The notes: generated by a model from the letters alone, not told the origin. Positions 1 to 9,062 are shown, numbered from the stretch's first letter. The stretch: 64,000 bases of DNA from Luteitalea sp. (GCA_009377495.1 WHTZ01000016.1:40147-104146), one strand, 5' to 3'. Translations and numbers: made by a program.

Positions 1-120
1 ATAGGCCCTCCCGCGACGCTTGGGGCGAATCACCTTGAACTGGACCAGATTCTGGAGCTCCTTGGGAGGGACGTCCGCCACGACGGAGGCCTGCTTCAGT
101 TTGAGCTCAGGGATGTTCAC
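1..120 (-). CDS. partial HTH (MerR/excisionase-like) protein, N-terminus only
   Basis: Only the first 40 codons are inside the window; the gene runs off the left edge. The GTG start at 120 has a good AGGAG ribosome site about 8 bases upstream. The reading VNIPELKLKQASVVADV... continues with PPKELQNLVQFKVIRPKRRGR, which resembles the first helices of a MerR/excisionase-like winged helix (approach helix, recognition helix, then a basic wing). That family binds DNA, often as a regulator or antitoxin-like partner. The assignment is an inference from a very short stretch; the effector domain cannot be seen. Confidence 0.5.
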   Translation of the reverse strand, partial: MNIPELKLKQASVVADVPPKELQNLVQFKVIRPKRRGRAY

Positions 121-147
121 GGCGGCACTCCTATAATTAACATCTAT

Positions 148-177
148 ATTTTAGTCTACATATCAGATTCCAGTCAA
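148..177 (-). promoter_or_regulatory. sigma-70-type promoter of the left-edge gene
   Basis: Read on the minus strand there is TTGACT at 172-177 and TAAAAT at 148-153 with an 18-base spacer, in an AT-rich stretch unlike the surrounding DNA. The predicted start of transcription lies about 20 bases before the GTG at 120. Seen directly in sequence; activity is inferred. Confidence 0.55.
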
Positions 178-195
178 GATTCCAGTTAAGTCAAG

Positions 196-225
196 ACAGT
201 TTCCTTGTAGACAGTTTCTTTGTAG
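196..225. repeat. tandem 2 x 15 bp repeat
   Basis: ACAGTTTCCTTGTAG at 196-210 is followed directly by ACAGTTTCTTTGTAG at 211-225, one mismatch apart. It lies just upstream of the left-edge gene's promoter. No function is known. Confidence 0.6.
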
Positions 226-302
226 TCGGCTTTCGTCTTTTGAGCCGGGCTGGACGTCTCTCCACCCTCGCGCAGGGACAGAGACGGCGGCACGAAACGG
301 CA

Positions 303-407
303 CCCGCCGCCTCCAAGACTCCTCCACGTCGACGCGGCGGGAGACCTTGGAGGCGGCGGGAACGTTCTTCGGAATCGGCGGCGGGCACTGTGTACCGCCG
401 CCTCCAA
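303..407. repeat. inverted repeat CCCGCCGCCTCCAAG plus a third half-copy
   Basis: CCCGCCGCCTCCAAG at 303-317 is matched exactly by its reverse complement at 346-360, so a 15-bp stem can form around a 28-base loop. A third partial copy, CCGCCGCCTCCAA, lies at 395-407. The surrounding spacer 121-724 holds no ORF with family resemblance. The element may be a REP-type sequence or a terminator-like hairpin without a T-tract. Confidence 0.6.
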
Positions 408-724
408 AATACCTCTAAGAATCGGGTCGAAAACTGAGGATTCGTGAGGACGTCACGCCTTGGGACGAGCGCTGTGGGAGGAAGCTGTGTCGGATCAAGG
501 CGATCGCAGAGACCCCGTCGGACTAGGACCGACTACTTGGCGCGCGATCCAGCGTCCATACACAGCGCCGATCTCACACGGTCGCCCGCACTTCGATCGG
601 CTGTCCGAGATTCATATCGACTCCTCGGACAGCCTGCGCGGTCTCGCGTGCGACAACATCCCTGTACGAAGCTTCGATCGCCGGTTCGCCTCCTATCAGA
701 CGGGCGTACAGCCCGCACCGTAAG
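408..724. other. spacer with no supported gene
   Basis: Several short open frames exist here (the longest plus-strand one is at 460-723), but their proteins are Arg/Ser/Pro-rich, lack any recognisable family and have no ribosome site. I see no RNA gene or further repeat. Confidence 0.5.
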
Positions 725-2338
725 CTAGGAGAGCAGTTTTGCGATCTTGTCGTGCCCGCGCCTGATGGCCCACGCGAGCGGCGTGGCCCATGGCGGATCG
801 TCGGGCAGGCTCTTCGGCGCGCCACGTCGGAGCAGGAACTTGACCATCTCGAGCTGACCGTACTTGGCCGCCCAGGCGAGCGGCGTCGAACGGAGGTGCT
901 CGTCACGCGCCGTCAGATCGGCGCCAGATTTGAGCAGTTTCTTCGCCTCCTGCAAATCGCCCTTGCGCGCCGCCTCGTGGAGCGGCGACATGCGCAGCCA
1001 GTTGTGCGCGCGCGTTGGCCAGTCTTCCTCCCGGTGTTCCTGCGGCGGCGGCGTGGCGCCGTACGAAAGGAGCAACTGCTCCATGCGCTTGTGGGGGCGC
1101 CATTCCCGCGACACCCACAGCGCGTCACCCGAGCTTTCGACAGGCGGATTCGGAAACGCGCCGCGCTCGAGGAGGAGCTTCGCGATCTCGTAGTGTCCGT
1201 GATAGACGGCCGAGTAGAGCGCCTTGCCCTTGGGCGCAAACTGCTCTTCGGGCAGATTGGCGTCAGCGCCGTGATCGAGAAGCAACTGCACGATGTCCAT
1301 GCGCCCGACGGCGGCGGCATTTGACAGCGGCGCGCCGGCGCCGAGGTAGTAACCCTCGTGCTCTCCAATCTTGTTTGCCAGCGACCGATCCTGCTGGAGC
1401 AATTCGCGCACGCGCTCGATGTCGCCGGTGTGACACGCAGTCGGCAGATCGATGAACGCGCCGCGCGCCTTGAGGTGCGTCATGACGTGTGCGGGAGTCA
1501 CCGGCCAATTACGTGGCACATCGCGCCAACCGCGGTAGAAGTAGTCACCGTTGGTGAGGTGAATTGGCCGAGCGCCGTCCATTCTCTGAGCGTTGATGTC
1601 CGCGCCGCGCCGCAGCAGCTCGTCGATCGCGTCGAGCTGTCGCGTCATCGTGGCCCAATGGATCGGCTGGTTGGATCGCCTGTCGCCTTTGGCGACGAGC
1701 TCCGGCTGCGCATCGAGCAGCTCGCGCATCCGCTTCAGGTCGTGATCCCGCAGCGCCAACGCGACCGGCTCCCCCTTCGGCGAGGCGTTGAACCTCGTTT
1801 CGAGCGTGTGCGTCAGCAGCTGTTCCATCTCCGTGTAGCCGCGATCGCGTGCAATCTCGAGAGGATCATCGTCGACCCAGAGATCCAGCGGGTTGCGATT
1901 GTGTTCGAGTAGGAATCGCACGACATCTATGCGGTTCTCGCGCACGGCGAAGTAGAGCGGCTTGCGATAGTCGTAGTGCGACCGCGCCAGCGACGAATCT
2001 TTTGCGATGAGCGCTTGTACGGCTTCGAGATCCCCTGACGTACACGCCTGAATGAGCGCCCACACATCGGTGCCGCGCCCGGGCGACCACAAGAGTTTTT
2101 GATCGGATTTCAGCTCGGCTGGTTGCAGCATGCGGTTCGCCGGCTGCATGGACTCGACGTGGTGTACCAGCGTCGGCCAACTGTCGAAACCGTACTCGCG
2201 CGCAAGCGCGTGCTGCGCCGCAGCCAAACTCACCGATGGATCGGCGGCGCGCAGCGTGTCGAGATGTTCCTTGGCTTGCTTGCGGAGCTGCTCGAGCGAC
2301 GGACGTTCCGGCAGACGCCGCTGAGGGGGAACGGACAT
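725..2338 (-). CDS. ankyrin-repeat protein
   Basis: A 537-residue protein made almost entirely of ankyrin repeats, which mediate protein-protein contacts. The N-terminal SLEQLRKQAKEHLDTLR...YGFDSWPTLVHHV segment is a short helical module that precedes ankyrins in many Acidobacteria and Bacteroidetes proteins. Repeat cores such as KPLYFAVRENRIDVVRFLLEH, PLSNAAAVGRMDIVQLLLDHG and TPLAWAAKYGQLEMVKFLLRRG recur about every 33-40 residues to the C-terminus. No signal peptide or enzymatic domain is visible, so it is probably cytoplasmic. The ATG at 2338 is supported by AAAGGAG seven bases upstream. It is monocistronic, and the partner it binds is unknown. Confidence 0.85.
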   Translation of the reverse strand: MSVPPQRRLPERPSLEQLRKQAKEHLDTLRAADPSVSLAAAQHALAREYGFDSWPTLVHHVESMQPANRMLQPAELKSDQKLLWSPGRGTDVWALIQACTSGDLEAVQALIAKDSSLARSHYDYRKPLYFAVRENRIDVVRFLLEHNRNPLDLWVDDDPLEIARDRGYTEMEQLLTHTLETRFNASPKGEPVALALRDHDLKRMRELLDAQPELVAKGDRRSNQPIHWATMTRQLDAIDELLRRGADINAQRMDGARPIHLTNGDYFYRGWRDVPRNWPVTPAHVMTHLKARGAFIDLPTACHTGDIERVRELLQQDRSLANKIGEHEGYYLGAGAPLSNAAAVGRMDIVQLLLDHGADANLPEEQFAPKGKALYSAVYHGHYEIAKLLLERGAFPNPPVESSGDALWVSREWRPHKRMEQLLLSYGATPPPQEHREEDWPTRAHNWLRMSPLHEAARKGDLQEAKKLLKSGADLTARDEHLRSTPLAWAAKYGQLEMVKFLLRRGAPKSLPDDPPWATPLAWAIRRGHDKIAKLLS

Positions 2339-2414
2339 ACGATCTCCTTTCGGATATCGCCCGCGTCCGCTCGACGGGCTGAAAGAAGATCGCAGATTGT
2401 GACCGAGGCTTAGC

Positions 2415-2597
2415 TCAGGTGGGCTCAGCCCTTCCCGCGGACGGGGTGCGTCCTGTCACGCGAAACGGATTGTATGCACGATTCGACGGGCGAGGCAAAT
2501 GCCCGAGCCCGCCAAACCACCCGAACAGCTTCTGGGTACCGTGTGCCGCGAGGGTCAGCCCGAGGGTCACTCGCAGCAAGAGAAGGCCCGTCGCCAT
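2415..2597 (-). pseudogene. truncated DoxX-family membrane protein
   Basis: The ATG at 2597 has GGAG six bases upstream and opens MATGLLLLRVTLGLTLAAHG, followed by TQKLFGWFGG: the typical first membrane helix and loop of DoxX/DoxD proteins. After about 36 residues the similarity stops and the frame continues as HLPRPSNRAYNPFRVTGRT to a stop, so about 60 codons remain of a family usually 120-150 long. It sits 26 bases after the hydrolase gene and was probably the last gene of that operon before the loss. A TTG at 2603 is an alternative start. Confidence 0.7.
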
Positions 2598-2623
2598 GTG
2601 CAACTCCGTTCCGTCACCGGCGC

Positions 2624-3463
2624 TCAGGCCGCGGCGACTGTCCCCTCACGGAAGAAGGCAAGCAGGTCTGCGTTGATGCGATCCTTGAGCGTCGACGGCA
2701 TACCGTGCGGCGCGCCCTTGTAGACCCGCAGGGTGGCGTTCGGCACGATCTTCGCTGCCAGCAGCGCCGAGTCAGCGATCGGCACGATCTGATCGTCGTC
2801 TCCGTGCAGAATCAGCGTCGGCACGTCCATCTTCTTCAGGTCCTCGGTCAGGTCCGTCTCGGAGAAGACCTTGATGCACTCGTAGACGGCGTTGAGACCG
2901 GCCTGCATGCCCTGCAGCCAGAACGTGTCGCGGAGACCCTGCGACACCGTCGCGCCATCGCGATTGGCGCCATAGAACGGCCCGCTCAGATCCTTGAAGA
3001 ACTGCGAGCGATCCTTCTGCACGGCCGCGCGAAGGTCGTCGAACACCTCGATCGGGAGGCCCCCGGGGTTGGCAGGCGTCTGGAGCATGAGCGGCGTGAT
3101 GGCGCTGATCAGCACGGCCTTCTCGACGCGCTCGGTGCCGTGCCGCCCGATATAGCGCGCGACTTCCCCACCGCCCGTCGAGTGGCCAACGTGGATTGCA
3201 TCCTTCAGGTCCAGCACTTCGACCAGCGCGGCAAGATCGTCGGCATACGTGTCCATGTCGTGACCGGTCCAGGGCTGGCTCGATCGCCCGTGGCCGCGAC
3301 GATCGTGGGCGATGCAGCGGAAGCCGCGCGCCGCCAGGAACATCATCTGGTCCTCCCATGCATCGGCGCTCAGCGGCCATCCGTGGCTGAAGACCACCGG
3401 CTGCCCGGCGCCCCAGTCCTTGAAGTAGATGCGCGTGCCGTCCTTGGTCGTGATCGGATTCAT
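2624..3463 (-). CDS. alpha/beta hydrolase of the non-heme chloroperoxidase/arylesterase type
   Basis: A 279-residue soluble alpha/beta hydrolase, the usual length for cofactor-free haloperoxidase/esterase proteins, which hydrolyse esters and can show perhydrolase activity. The oxyanion-hole HGW is near residue 27, the nucleophile Ser95 lies in GHSTGGGE, Asp224 is in HGDDDQIVP and His253 in APHGM, so the triad is complete. A ribosome site (GGAAGGAA region) precedes the ATG. It follows the SnoaL-like gene by 35 bases in a five-gene minus-strand operon that also holds an SDR and a GlcG-like protein. The natural substrate is unknown. Confidence 0.88.
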   Translation of the reverse strand: MNPITTKDGTRIYFKDWGAGQPVVFSHGWPLSADAWEDQMMFLAARGFRCIAHDRRGHGRSSQPWTGHDMDTYADDLAALVEVLDLKDAIHVGHSTGGGEVARYIGRHGTERVEKAVLISAITPLMLQTPANPGGLPIEVFDDLRAAVQKDRSQFFKDLSGPFYGANRDGATVSQGLRDTFWLQGMQAGLNAVYECIKVFSETDLTEDLKKMDVPTLILHGDDDQIVPIADSALLAAKIVPNATLRVYKGAPHGMPSTLKDRINADLLAFFREGTVAAA

Positions 3464-3498
3464 GGGTTCCTTCCTTCGTCAGAATCGGTGCCGATGTC

Positions 3499-3999
3499 CT
3501 ATTCCGGGGTAGCGGGTGCCACGCGCGCCCACAGCTCGTTGAGCTCGAGGCTGTCGAAGAACGCCGACGCCGCAACCACCCTCTCATCACGCATCTCGAG
3601 CAACCACGCGTAGGTGTTGACGTACGGTTTGCCGTCTCGTGCCGTGCCTCTGGCGTCGAAGAACACGATGACGGCATCCCCATCGGTGTAGATGCGGCGA
3701 ATCACGGGCTTCAGCGGCTCGCGCATGCGCGCGTTGAACGGCCGAATGACGTCGCGCATGAACTCGTCGCGGTTCTCATACGTCTTCGCGACGACCGAAC
3801 GGCCGACGATCGTCCAGGTCGCGTCGTTGGTCAGGAGATCGAAGGGGCTCCCCGTGCCGTCCCTCCAGGCATTGAAGCTGGCCTCGACGATCGCCTTGTT
3901 TCGCGATTCCGTGATGCCGATATTCGACTGAGCCATCACGACCCCTCCGAGCTGGGTGGTCAGTGTGAGGACCACCGGAACCAGGACCAGGTTGCGCAC
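3499..3999 (-). CDS. exported SnoaL/NTF2-like protein
   Basis: A 166-residue protein. I chose the GTG at 3999 because GGAAAGGGG stands just upstream and the product then begins with a clean signal peptide (VRNLVLVPVVLTLTTQLGGV ending VMAQ); the open frame itself extends much further but runs into the preceding SDR gene. The mature part has the NTF2 pattern: an N-terminal helix with FNAWRDG, then strands containing WTIVGRSVVA, YENRDEFMRDVIRPF and VIVFFDARGTARDGKPYVNTYAWLLEMRDERVV. SnoaL-like proteins are small cone-shaped binding or isomerase folds. It sits between the SDR (26 bases) and the hydrolase (35 bases). Confidence 0.8.
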   Translation of the reverse strand: MRNLVLVPVVLTLTTQLGGVVMAQSNIGITESRNKAIVEASFNAWRDGTGSPFDLLTNDATWTIVGRSVVAKTYENRDEFMRDVIRPFNARMREPLKPVIRRIYTDGDAVIVFFDARGTARDGKPYVNTYAWLLEMRDERVVAASAFFDSLELNELWARVAPATPE

Positions 4000-4025
4000 G
4001 GTATGCCCCTTTCCGACGTGTGCTG

Positions 4026-4829
4026 CTAGATCTGATTGTTCCAGGCCTCGCATTGGTGCTTCTTCAGCATGTCCTCCACGAACTGCGGAACCACGTTGCG
4101 GAACTTGCCCGTATCGGCCGGCACAATCTCGATCATCTGAGCGATCATCTCCGCTGGATCGAGCCGCCCCTCCGGCGTGCCCAGCAGGCTGTCGAACGTG
4201 GCGCGCATCGCGGCGCGCTTGGTGAAGTGGCGCGAGTCGTCCAGCCACCGGAAGGCTGAATCCGCCATCGTCTCGTTGTAGCCCGTGAGATAGGCGCCCG
4301 GGTTGATCGTCTGCACCTTGATGCCGAACGGCTTGAGCTCTTGCTGCATAGACTCGGCGAGCGCCTCGAGCGCGTGCTTGGTCGAAACATATACGCCGTA
4401 CCCGGGCGGCGTGAAGAGCCCACCCATCGAGGACGTGAAGACGATCTTCCCGGCCTTCTTCTGCTGGATCCACTTCCGGATGAAGCCCTGGGTGAGCGCA
4501 AGGGGCGCGTAGACGTTCACCTCGAAGTTGCGTCGCACCAGATCGACTGGAATCTCGCTCACCGGTCCGGCCTCGCCGACTCCGGCGTTGTTGAACAGCA
4601 CGTCGATGTCCCAGGTCTGGGCCTGTGCGACGTCGTACGGATCGAGGAGATCCAGCTTCTCCACCTGGAGGTTCTTGAGGCCGAGCTCGTCGACCTTGCG
4701 TCGAAGCGCCGCCACCTGCGGCGAGATCTGCGCCGTGGCGATGACCTGGTGGCCGTTTCTGGCCATGCCGATTGCGGCGCCTTCGCCGAAGCCGGAACCG
4801 GCCCCCGTGATGAGAATCGTCTTGGACAT
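4026..4829 (-). CDS. short-chain dehydrogenase/reductase
   Basis: A 267-residue classical SDR. The cofactor-binding TGAGSGFGEG is at residues 8-17, NNAG at 80-83, the catalytic Ser near 134 in FTSSMGG, and the Tyr147-x-x-x-Lys151 pair in YVSTK. The product would be an NAD(P)(H)-dependent oxidoreductase of unknown substrate. AAAGGAG lies seven bases before the ATG. The gene follows the GlcG-like gene by 21 bases and precedes the SnoaL-like gene by 26, so all are likely cotranscribed. Confidence 0.9.
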   Translation of the reverse strand: MSKTILITGAGSGFGEGAAIGMARNGHQVIATAQISPQVAALRRKVDELGLKNLQVEKLDLLDPYDVAQAQTWDIDVLFNNAGVGEAGPVSEIPVDLVRRNFEVNVYAPLALTQGFIRKWIQQKKAGKIVFTSSMGGLFTPPGYGVYVSTKHALEALAESMQQELKPFGIKVQTINPGAYLTGYNETMADSAFRWLDDSRHFTKRAAMRATFDSLLGTPEGRLDPAEMIAQMIEIVPADTGKFRNVVPQFVEDMLKKHQCEAWNNQI

Positions 4830-4850
4830 TGGCTTCTCCTTTCGTGATGG

Positions 4851-5267
4851 CTACGCGTGAGACGGACTGGTGGCGAACGCAGCCGCCGCCGCCTCAGCGA
4901 TCTCGAGGTCCTGTACGACGGCACCGCCAGACACGCCGACCGCGCCGACCAGTTCGCCGCCGGCCTTCAGTGGAACACCTCCACCGAAGGGGACGAGTCC
5001 GCCGTTGGTGAGCTCGAGGCCTGGTGCGGGGCCGCCGGGCTTGCAGTACTCCCACACCTCCTCGCTCTTGGCCCCGAACAGCGCCGCCGTTCTGGCCTTC
5101 TTCATTGCGATATCGATGGACGCGAGCGGTGCACCATCCATGCGGCTGAAGGCCTTCAAGTGGACGCCTTCGTCAAGGACGGCAACGACCACCGGTACGC
5201 CGATTTCCCATGCCTTCGACTCCGCGGCGGCAATCACCGCGCGCGCTCGATCCTCCGTCAGTGACAT
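4851..5267 (-). CDS. GlcG/HbpS-family heme-binding-like protein
   Basis: 138 residues from the ATG at 5267, which has GGGAG eight bases upstream; a longer frame reaches 5339 but lacks a better start. The sequence carries the family hallmarks: LTEDRARAVIAAAESKAWE, VPVVVAVLDEGVHLKAFSRMDGA, SIDIAMKKARTAALFG, GGVPLKAGGELVGAVGVSGG and DLEIAEAAAAAF. GlcG/HbpS/PduO-C proteins bind heme or cobalamin-like ligands or act as accessory factors; some are regulators of redox stress. As first gene of the operon with SDR, SnoaL-like, hydrolase and DoxX, it suggests a small oxidative or xenobiotic-response unit, which is inference. Confidence 0.85.
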   Translation of the reverse strand: MSLTEDRARAVIAAAESKAWEIGVPVVVAVLDEGVHLKAFSRMDGAPLASIDIAMKKARTAALFGAKSEEVWEYCKPGGPAPGLELTNGGLVPFGGGVPLKAGGELVGAVGVSGGAVVQDLEIAEAAAAAFATSPSHA

Positions 5268-5383
5268 CGTGTGTTCTCCCGTGGCTTCCGGACACACGCG
5301 AGAATAGTCGTCGCGCCGGCCCGTGAGAACCTCAATCACTGCAGGTGCGCGCCTGTGTTTTTCTGCAGGTGGGAGATACGACG

Positions 5384-8300
5384 CTAGTGGGAAGGCGAGG
5401 TCGGACCGCTCCGGAACACGTTGGCGCCCGGAGCGACGAGCGAGATTGACGTCCCCGAGGCGGAGCCGACGACCGTGAGCGTAGCCCCGATGTTCGCCGC
5501 GCGCTCGCGCATGCCTGGGAGCCCGAAGCGCCCGTGCTTGCCGGAGCCGGCGATCGCTGGGTCGATGCCGATACCGTTGTCGGTGATCCGCAGGAAGAGG
5601 TCGCGCGCGTACTCGATCTCGATGTCGAGCCGCGTCGCCTTCGAGTGCGCGTAGGCGTTGCGGATCGCCTCATACCCGATGCGGTAGATCTCGTCGCGCA
5701 CGATCGGATGGAGGTCGCGGGACTCGCCCCGGACGCCGACCGAGAGGGTCAGCGTCGGAGGCTTCGTCGGGCTGTCTGCGGCGGCCCTGAGTGATTCCGC
5801 CAGATCGTTCACGGCGACGGTCGACGCCCGCAACGAGTTCAGCGCCGCCCGGCCCTCGTCTACGGCTCGACCGAGCCAGTCCGACAGCCGCTCCATGGCG
5901 CGGCGCATGTGGTCAGCATCCCCCAGGCGATCGAGCGCGTCCTCGGCGACCATCTTGCTGCCCTGGACCGTCTGCAGCAGCGTGTCGTGTAGCTCGCGCG
6001 CGATACGCGTGCGCTCCGCGAGCCGCTCATCGAACTTCGCGCTGAGCGCCGCGGACACCCGCCGCAGCCGTACTCGGTAGAGCGTCGCCACGGATGCGAG
6101 CAGGCACGCAGCCATGAGGCCTTGGAACCACATCGTCTGGTACCAGGCTGGCGCAACGGTGAACGCGAACGTCGCGCCGGCCTCGTTCCACACGCCGTCG
6201 TTGTTGCAGGCCAGCACGCGAAACACATAGCGGCCTGGCCGCAGGTCGGTGTAGAACACCGTGCGCCGCGTGCCCGCGTCGTGCCAGTCCGTTTCCCAGC
6301 CTTCGAGCCGGTAGCGGAACCTGACGCGCTCCGGGATGGACAGGCTGAGCGCTGTGTAGTCGATGCGAATCGTCCTCGTGAGCGGCGGCAGCGTCGCCGC
6401 GCCTTGTGGCGAGTAGGTCTTGTCGTCAGCAGTCACGGTCCGGACGAGGACGGGCGGCTGAAGCGTATTCCGGACGATCTTGCGGGGATCCACCGTGGCA
6501 AGACCACCGTTCGTCAGGAACCAGAGCACGCCGTCCGCGCCCTCCACGACGGGTGCAAAAGCCCGGGTGGTGCCGCGGACCATCAACGCCTCCGGCAGAT
6601 CGCTCACTAGATCGAACAACTCGTACTGCACCCGATGTTCGGGGTCGCCCAGCAGCCGCTGAACCTCGGCAGCGGGGATGCGCACGATGCCGATCGCGGC
6701 ACTTAACCAGACACCATCCCGTGATACCACGATCCCGGCCACCGCGCCGAACCTGATACCGCTCGCCCTCTGGACCACGTGGAAACGATCACCGTGGAGG
6801 AACGCCAATCCCTGCTCGCCGGTGATCCAGACCTGTCGATCCCGTCCGCCGAGCGCCAGGAGCGGCCCGACGTCGAGACCGTCGGCCTTCGTGAACAGGC
6901 GGACCTTGCCGCGTTCCACCATGGCAAGCTCGTCCCGATACGCGAGCCAAAGGCGATCGGCACCGTCGACATGCGCCGCGGCGGCGGTCCAGTCCGGACG
7001 GCCCGGCAAGATCGGCACGAACGTCCATTGCTCATCCTCGCGATAGAACACGCCGAGGCCGCTGATCGACACCCACAACCGGCCGGCACGATCCTTCGCG
7101 GCGGCCGCGACCGCGAAGTAGTCTGCGCGCTCGAAGAATTCGTCGGGCGGAGGGATCTGGATGAAGCGCCCGTCGGTCCACCGCAGGAAGGAACGCGTCG
7201 TGCTGAGCCAGACGGAGCCGTCGGGATCCAGGAACCCGACATCCAGCGTGTCTGGCGCGTTGGGAACCGGTGCGCCGTCGCGGGCGCGCCTGAGCGCTGC
7301 GGGGAGGTACGACAGCACCCAGACTTCTCCGTTCTTGTCGCTGACGAGACTCGCCCCTGGCGCGAGCTGTGTGTCGGCTTTCCATGCGAGATTCCGGCGG
7401 CGGAATCGATCCAGGCCACCCTGGGTCAGGACCCACACATTGCCTTCGTGGTCCACGAGCACATCCCTCGACAAGCGTCCGGACAATCCCTCCTTGATCG
7501 TGAAACGTTCGACCGCGGGTCGAACACGCCCGTCGGACCCCACACCTGAGGGGGCACTGATGCGCAGACGCGTGATGTCGTCCCCTGCGACCCACAGGCC
7601 GCCGTCTCGGTCCAGCGCAAGTCCCTGCGACGGCAGTTCCACGATGGTCCGCCGAGCTTCCGCGCCATCCACTTCACGGCGCACCTCGTGGACGATGGTG
7701 GAGAACATGTCGGCGAAGGCGATGGTGTTGTCGCCTGTCTGCGCGAACCCCGCCGCGCTGGTGGCGATGCCGAGGTCTCTGAACCTCCTCGTCCCCTTCG
7801 GCAGGTAGAGGATCCTGTCCGGGCTCGCCGCACCCACCCACAGCGTGCCGTCGCGCTCGAGGAACAGTCTCCAGGCCGATCGACACGGATAGTTCCAGTC
7901 CATACGGACTGTTCGCCAACGGTCGGCATCGAGCCGCGCGAGGCCGCCCACGGCGGCAACCCACACCACGCCGTCGAGGTCCCGCGCAAAGGAGCGTACC
8001 GTTCCGACGGGCAGCCCTTGGTCGACGGTGTAATTGACGGGACGTCCGTCCGAGCCGATGAAGGTGGCGCCTCCACGGGAATAGCCCACCCACAGACCAC
8101 CGTCCGGCACGGCCAGGAGGGCGGACACGGCAACCGCCGGCAGTGCGCCGCCCTGCCGCTGATAGCGCTCGAACGCAACGCCGTCGAAGCGATACAGGCC
8201 GTTGCTGGTGCCGATCCAGAGATAGCCGTCGGTCGTCTGTGCGAGGCAATTCGGCTCGCCCGTCAGGCCCTCCTTCGCCGACCACGCCGAGTGGTGCATC

Positions 8301-8440
8301 TGATCGAGGCGCTGATAGAGGTCGAGCCCGGAAGCCGGCGATGCTGGGGCCAGCGTCAGCAGGCAAACCGTGACCATGCCGCGGACGACGCGACGTGCCG
8401 TGGTACGGCGCGCGTAGGCGTCACATCGGGAGCAGGCCAC
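5384..8440 (-). CDS. Reg_prop/Y_Y_Y sensor histidine kinase
   Basis: A roughly 1000-residue two-component sensor. After an N-terminal signal/anchor (CLLTLAPASPASG) comes a long periplasmic beta-propeller with repeats such as LAQTTDGYLWIGTSNGLYRFDG and VVWVAAVGGLARLDADRW, then a Y_Y_Y domain (RFRYRLEGWETDWHD, LRPGRYVFRVLACNNDGVW), one transmembrane helix (GLMAACLLASVATLYRVRL), a HisKA_3 box with ARELHDTLLQTVQG, and HATPase motifs RITDNGIGIDP and GRFGLPGMRERA. It should phosphorylate the adjacent NarL-type regulator in response to an extracytoplasmic ligand, which in this family is often a carbohydrate. The start is uncertain: GTG 8440 gives an Arg-rich n-region; ATG 8377 and a frame reaching 8482 are alternatives. 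It overlaps the regulator's 3' end. Confidence 0.85.
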   Translation of the reverse strand: MACSRCDAYARRTTARRVVRGMVTVCLLTLAPASPASGLDLYQRLDQMHHSAWSAKEGLTGEPNCLAQTTDGYLWIGTSNGLYRFDGVAFERYQRQGGALPAVAVSALLAVPDGGLWVGYSRGGATFIGSDGRPVNYTVDQGLPVGTVRSFARDLDGVVWVAAVGGLARLDADRWRTVRMDWNYPCRSAWRLFLERDGTLWVGAASPDRILYLPKGTRRFRDLGIATSAAGFAQTGDNTIAFADMFSTIVHEVRREVDGAEARRTIVELPSQGLALDRDGGLWVAGDDITRLRISAPSGVGSDGRVRPAVERFTIKEGLSGRLSRDVLVDHEGNVWVLTQGGLDRFRRRNLAWKADTQLAPGASLVSDKNGEVWVLSYLPAALRRARDGAPVPNAPDTLDVGFLDPDGSVWLSTTRSFLRWTDGRFIQIPPPDEFFERADYFAVAAAAKDRAGRLWVSISGLGVFYREDEQWTFVPILPGRPDWTAAAAHVDGADRLWLAYRDELAMVERGKVRLFTKADGLDVGPLLALGGRDRQVWITGEQGLAFLHGDRFHVVQRASGIRFGAVAGIVVSRDGVWLSAAIGIVRIPAAEVQRLLGDPEHRVQYELFDLVSDLPEALMVRGTTRAFAPVVEGADGVLWFLTNGGLATVDPRKIVRNTLQPPVLVRTVTADDKTYSPQGAATLPPLTRTIRIDYTALSLSIPERVRFRYRLEGWETDWHDAGTRRTVFYTDLRPGRYVFRVLACNNDGVWNEAGATFAFTVAPAWYQTMWFQGLMAACLLASVATLYRVRLRRVSAALSAKFDERLAERTRIARELHDTLLQTVQGSKMVAEDALDRLGDADHMRRAMERLSDWLGRAVDEGRAALNSLRASTVAVNDLAESLRAAADSPTKPPTLTLSVGVRGESRDLHPIVRDEIYRIGYEAIRNAYAHSKATRLDIEIEYARDLFLRITDNGIGIDPAIAGSGKHGRFGLPGMRERAANIGATLTVVGSASGTSISLVAPGANVFRSGPTSPSH

Positions 8441-9062
8441 GCCGGATCGCGATCGCGACCGCGTGGGCTCGATCGTTCGCACCGAGCTTCTCCACCAGGT
8501 TCTTGATGTGAAAGTTGACCGTGGTCTCCGCGATCGACAGCCGATCGGCGATCTGCTTGTTGCGATAGCCCTCGCGGATCAGGCCGAGCACCTCCAGCTC
8601 GCGCGGCGTGAGGTCGTCCTCGCCCAGGTGCTCCGCGAGGCGTGCCGCGACGTCCGGCGGCACATAACGGCCGCCGGCGTGGACCGCGCGGACCGCGGCC
8701 AGCAGCTCGTTCTTCGGCGCGCTCTTCAGCAGGTAGCTGGCCGCCCCAGATCGCAAGGCGCGGCGAATCTCTCCGTCGCTGTCGGAGGTGCTCAGCATGA
8801 TGATGCGGGCGCGGGGAAACTCGCCGCGGATGGCAACGAGCGCGTCGATGCCGTCTGTGCCCGGCAGGCGCACGTCCATCAGCGTGATGTCGGGACGGTA
8901 CCGCCTGAGCGCTTCGATTGCTTCCTCGGCGTTTGCGGCCTGCGCGACGAGCCGCATGTCGCGTTGGGACTCGATAATCGTGCTCAGGCCTTCTCGGAAG
9001 ACCGGGTGGTCCTCGACGCAGAGAATCGAGATGCACGTCGGGCGAGCGGGATCTCCTTGCAT
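8421..9062 (-). CDS. NarL/LuxR-family response regulator
   Basis: About 213 residues: an N-terminal receiver (ISILCVEDHPVFREGLSTII, phospho-acceptor Asp in LMDVRLPGTDG, Thr/Ser switch in IIMLSTSDSD, Lys in YLLKSAP) and a C-terminal LuxR HTH (LTPRELEVLGLIREGYRNKQIADRLSIAETTVNFHIKNLVEKL). It is the DNA-binding output partner of the downstream Reg_prop kinase, whose start overlaps this gene's end. I prefer the ATG at 9062 with GAGG nine bases upstream; an in-frame GTG at 9077 has no ribosome site. Targets are unknown; the adjacent minus-strand operon is a candidate. Confidence 0.88.
   Translation of the reverse strand: MQGDPARPTCISILCVEDHPVFREGLSTIIESQRDMRLVAQAANAEEAIEALRRYRPDITLMDVRLPGTDGIDALVAIRGEFPRARIIMLSTSDSDGEIRRALRSGAASYLLKSAPKNELLAAVRAVHAGGRYVPPDVAARLAEHLGEDDLTPRELEVLGLIREGYRNKQIADRLSIAETTVNFHIKNLVEKLGANDRAHAVAIAIRRGLLPM

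Noticed and set aside
460..723. An 87-residue ORF in the first spacer
   Set aside because: No ribosome site, no family resemblance, and a Pro/Arg/Ser composition typical of chance frames in GC-rich DNA.
2474..3613. A 379-residue plus-strand ORF
   Set aside because: It is antisense to the alpha/beta hydrolase gene, Arg/His-rich and without family resemblance; a GC-rich shadow frame.
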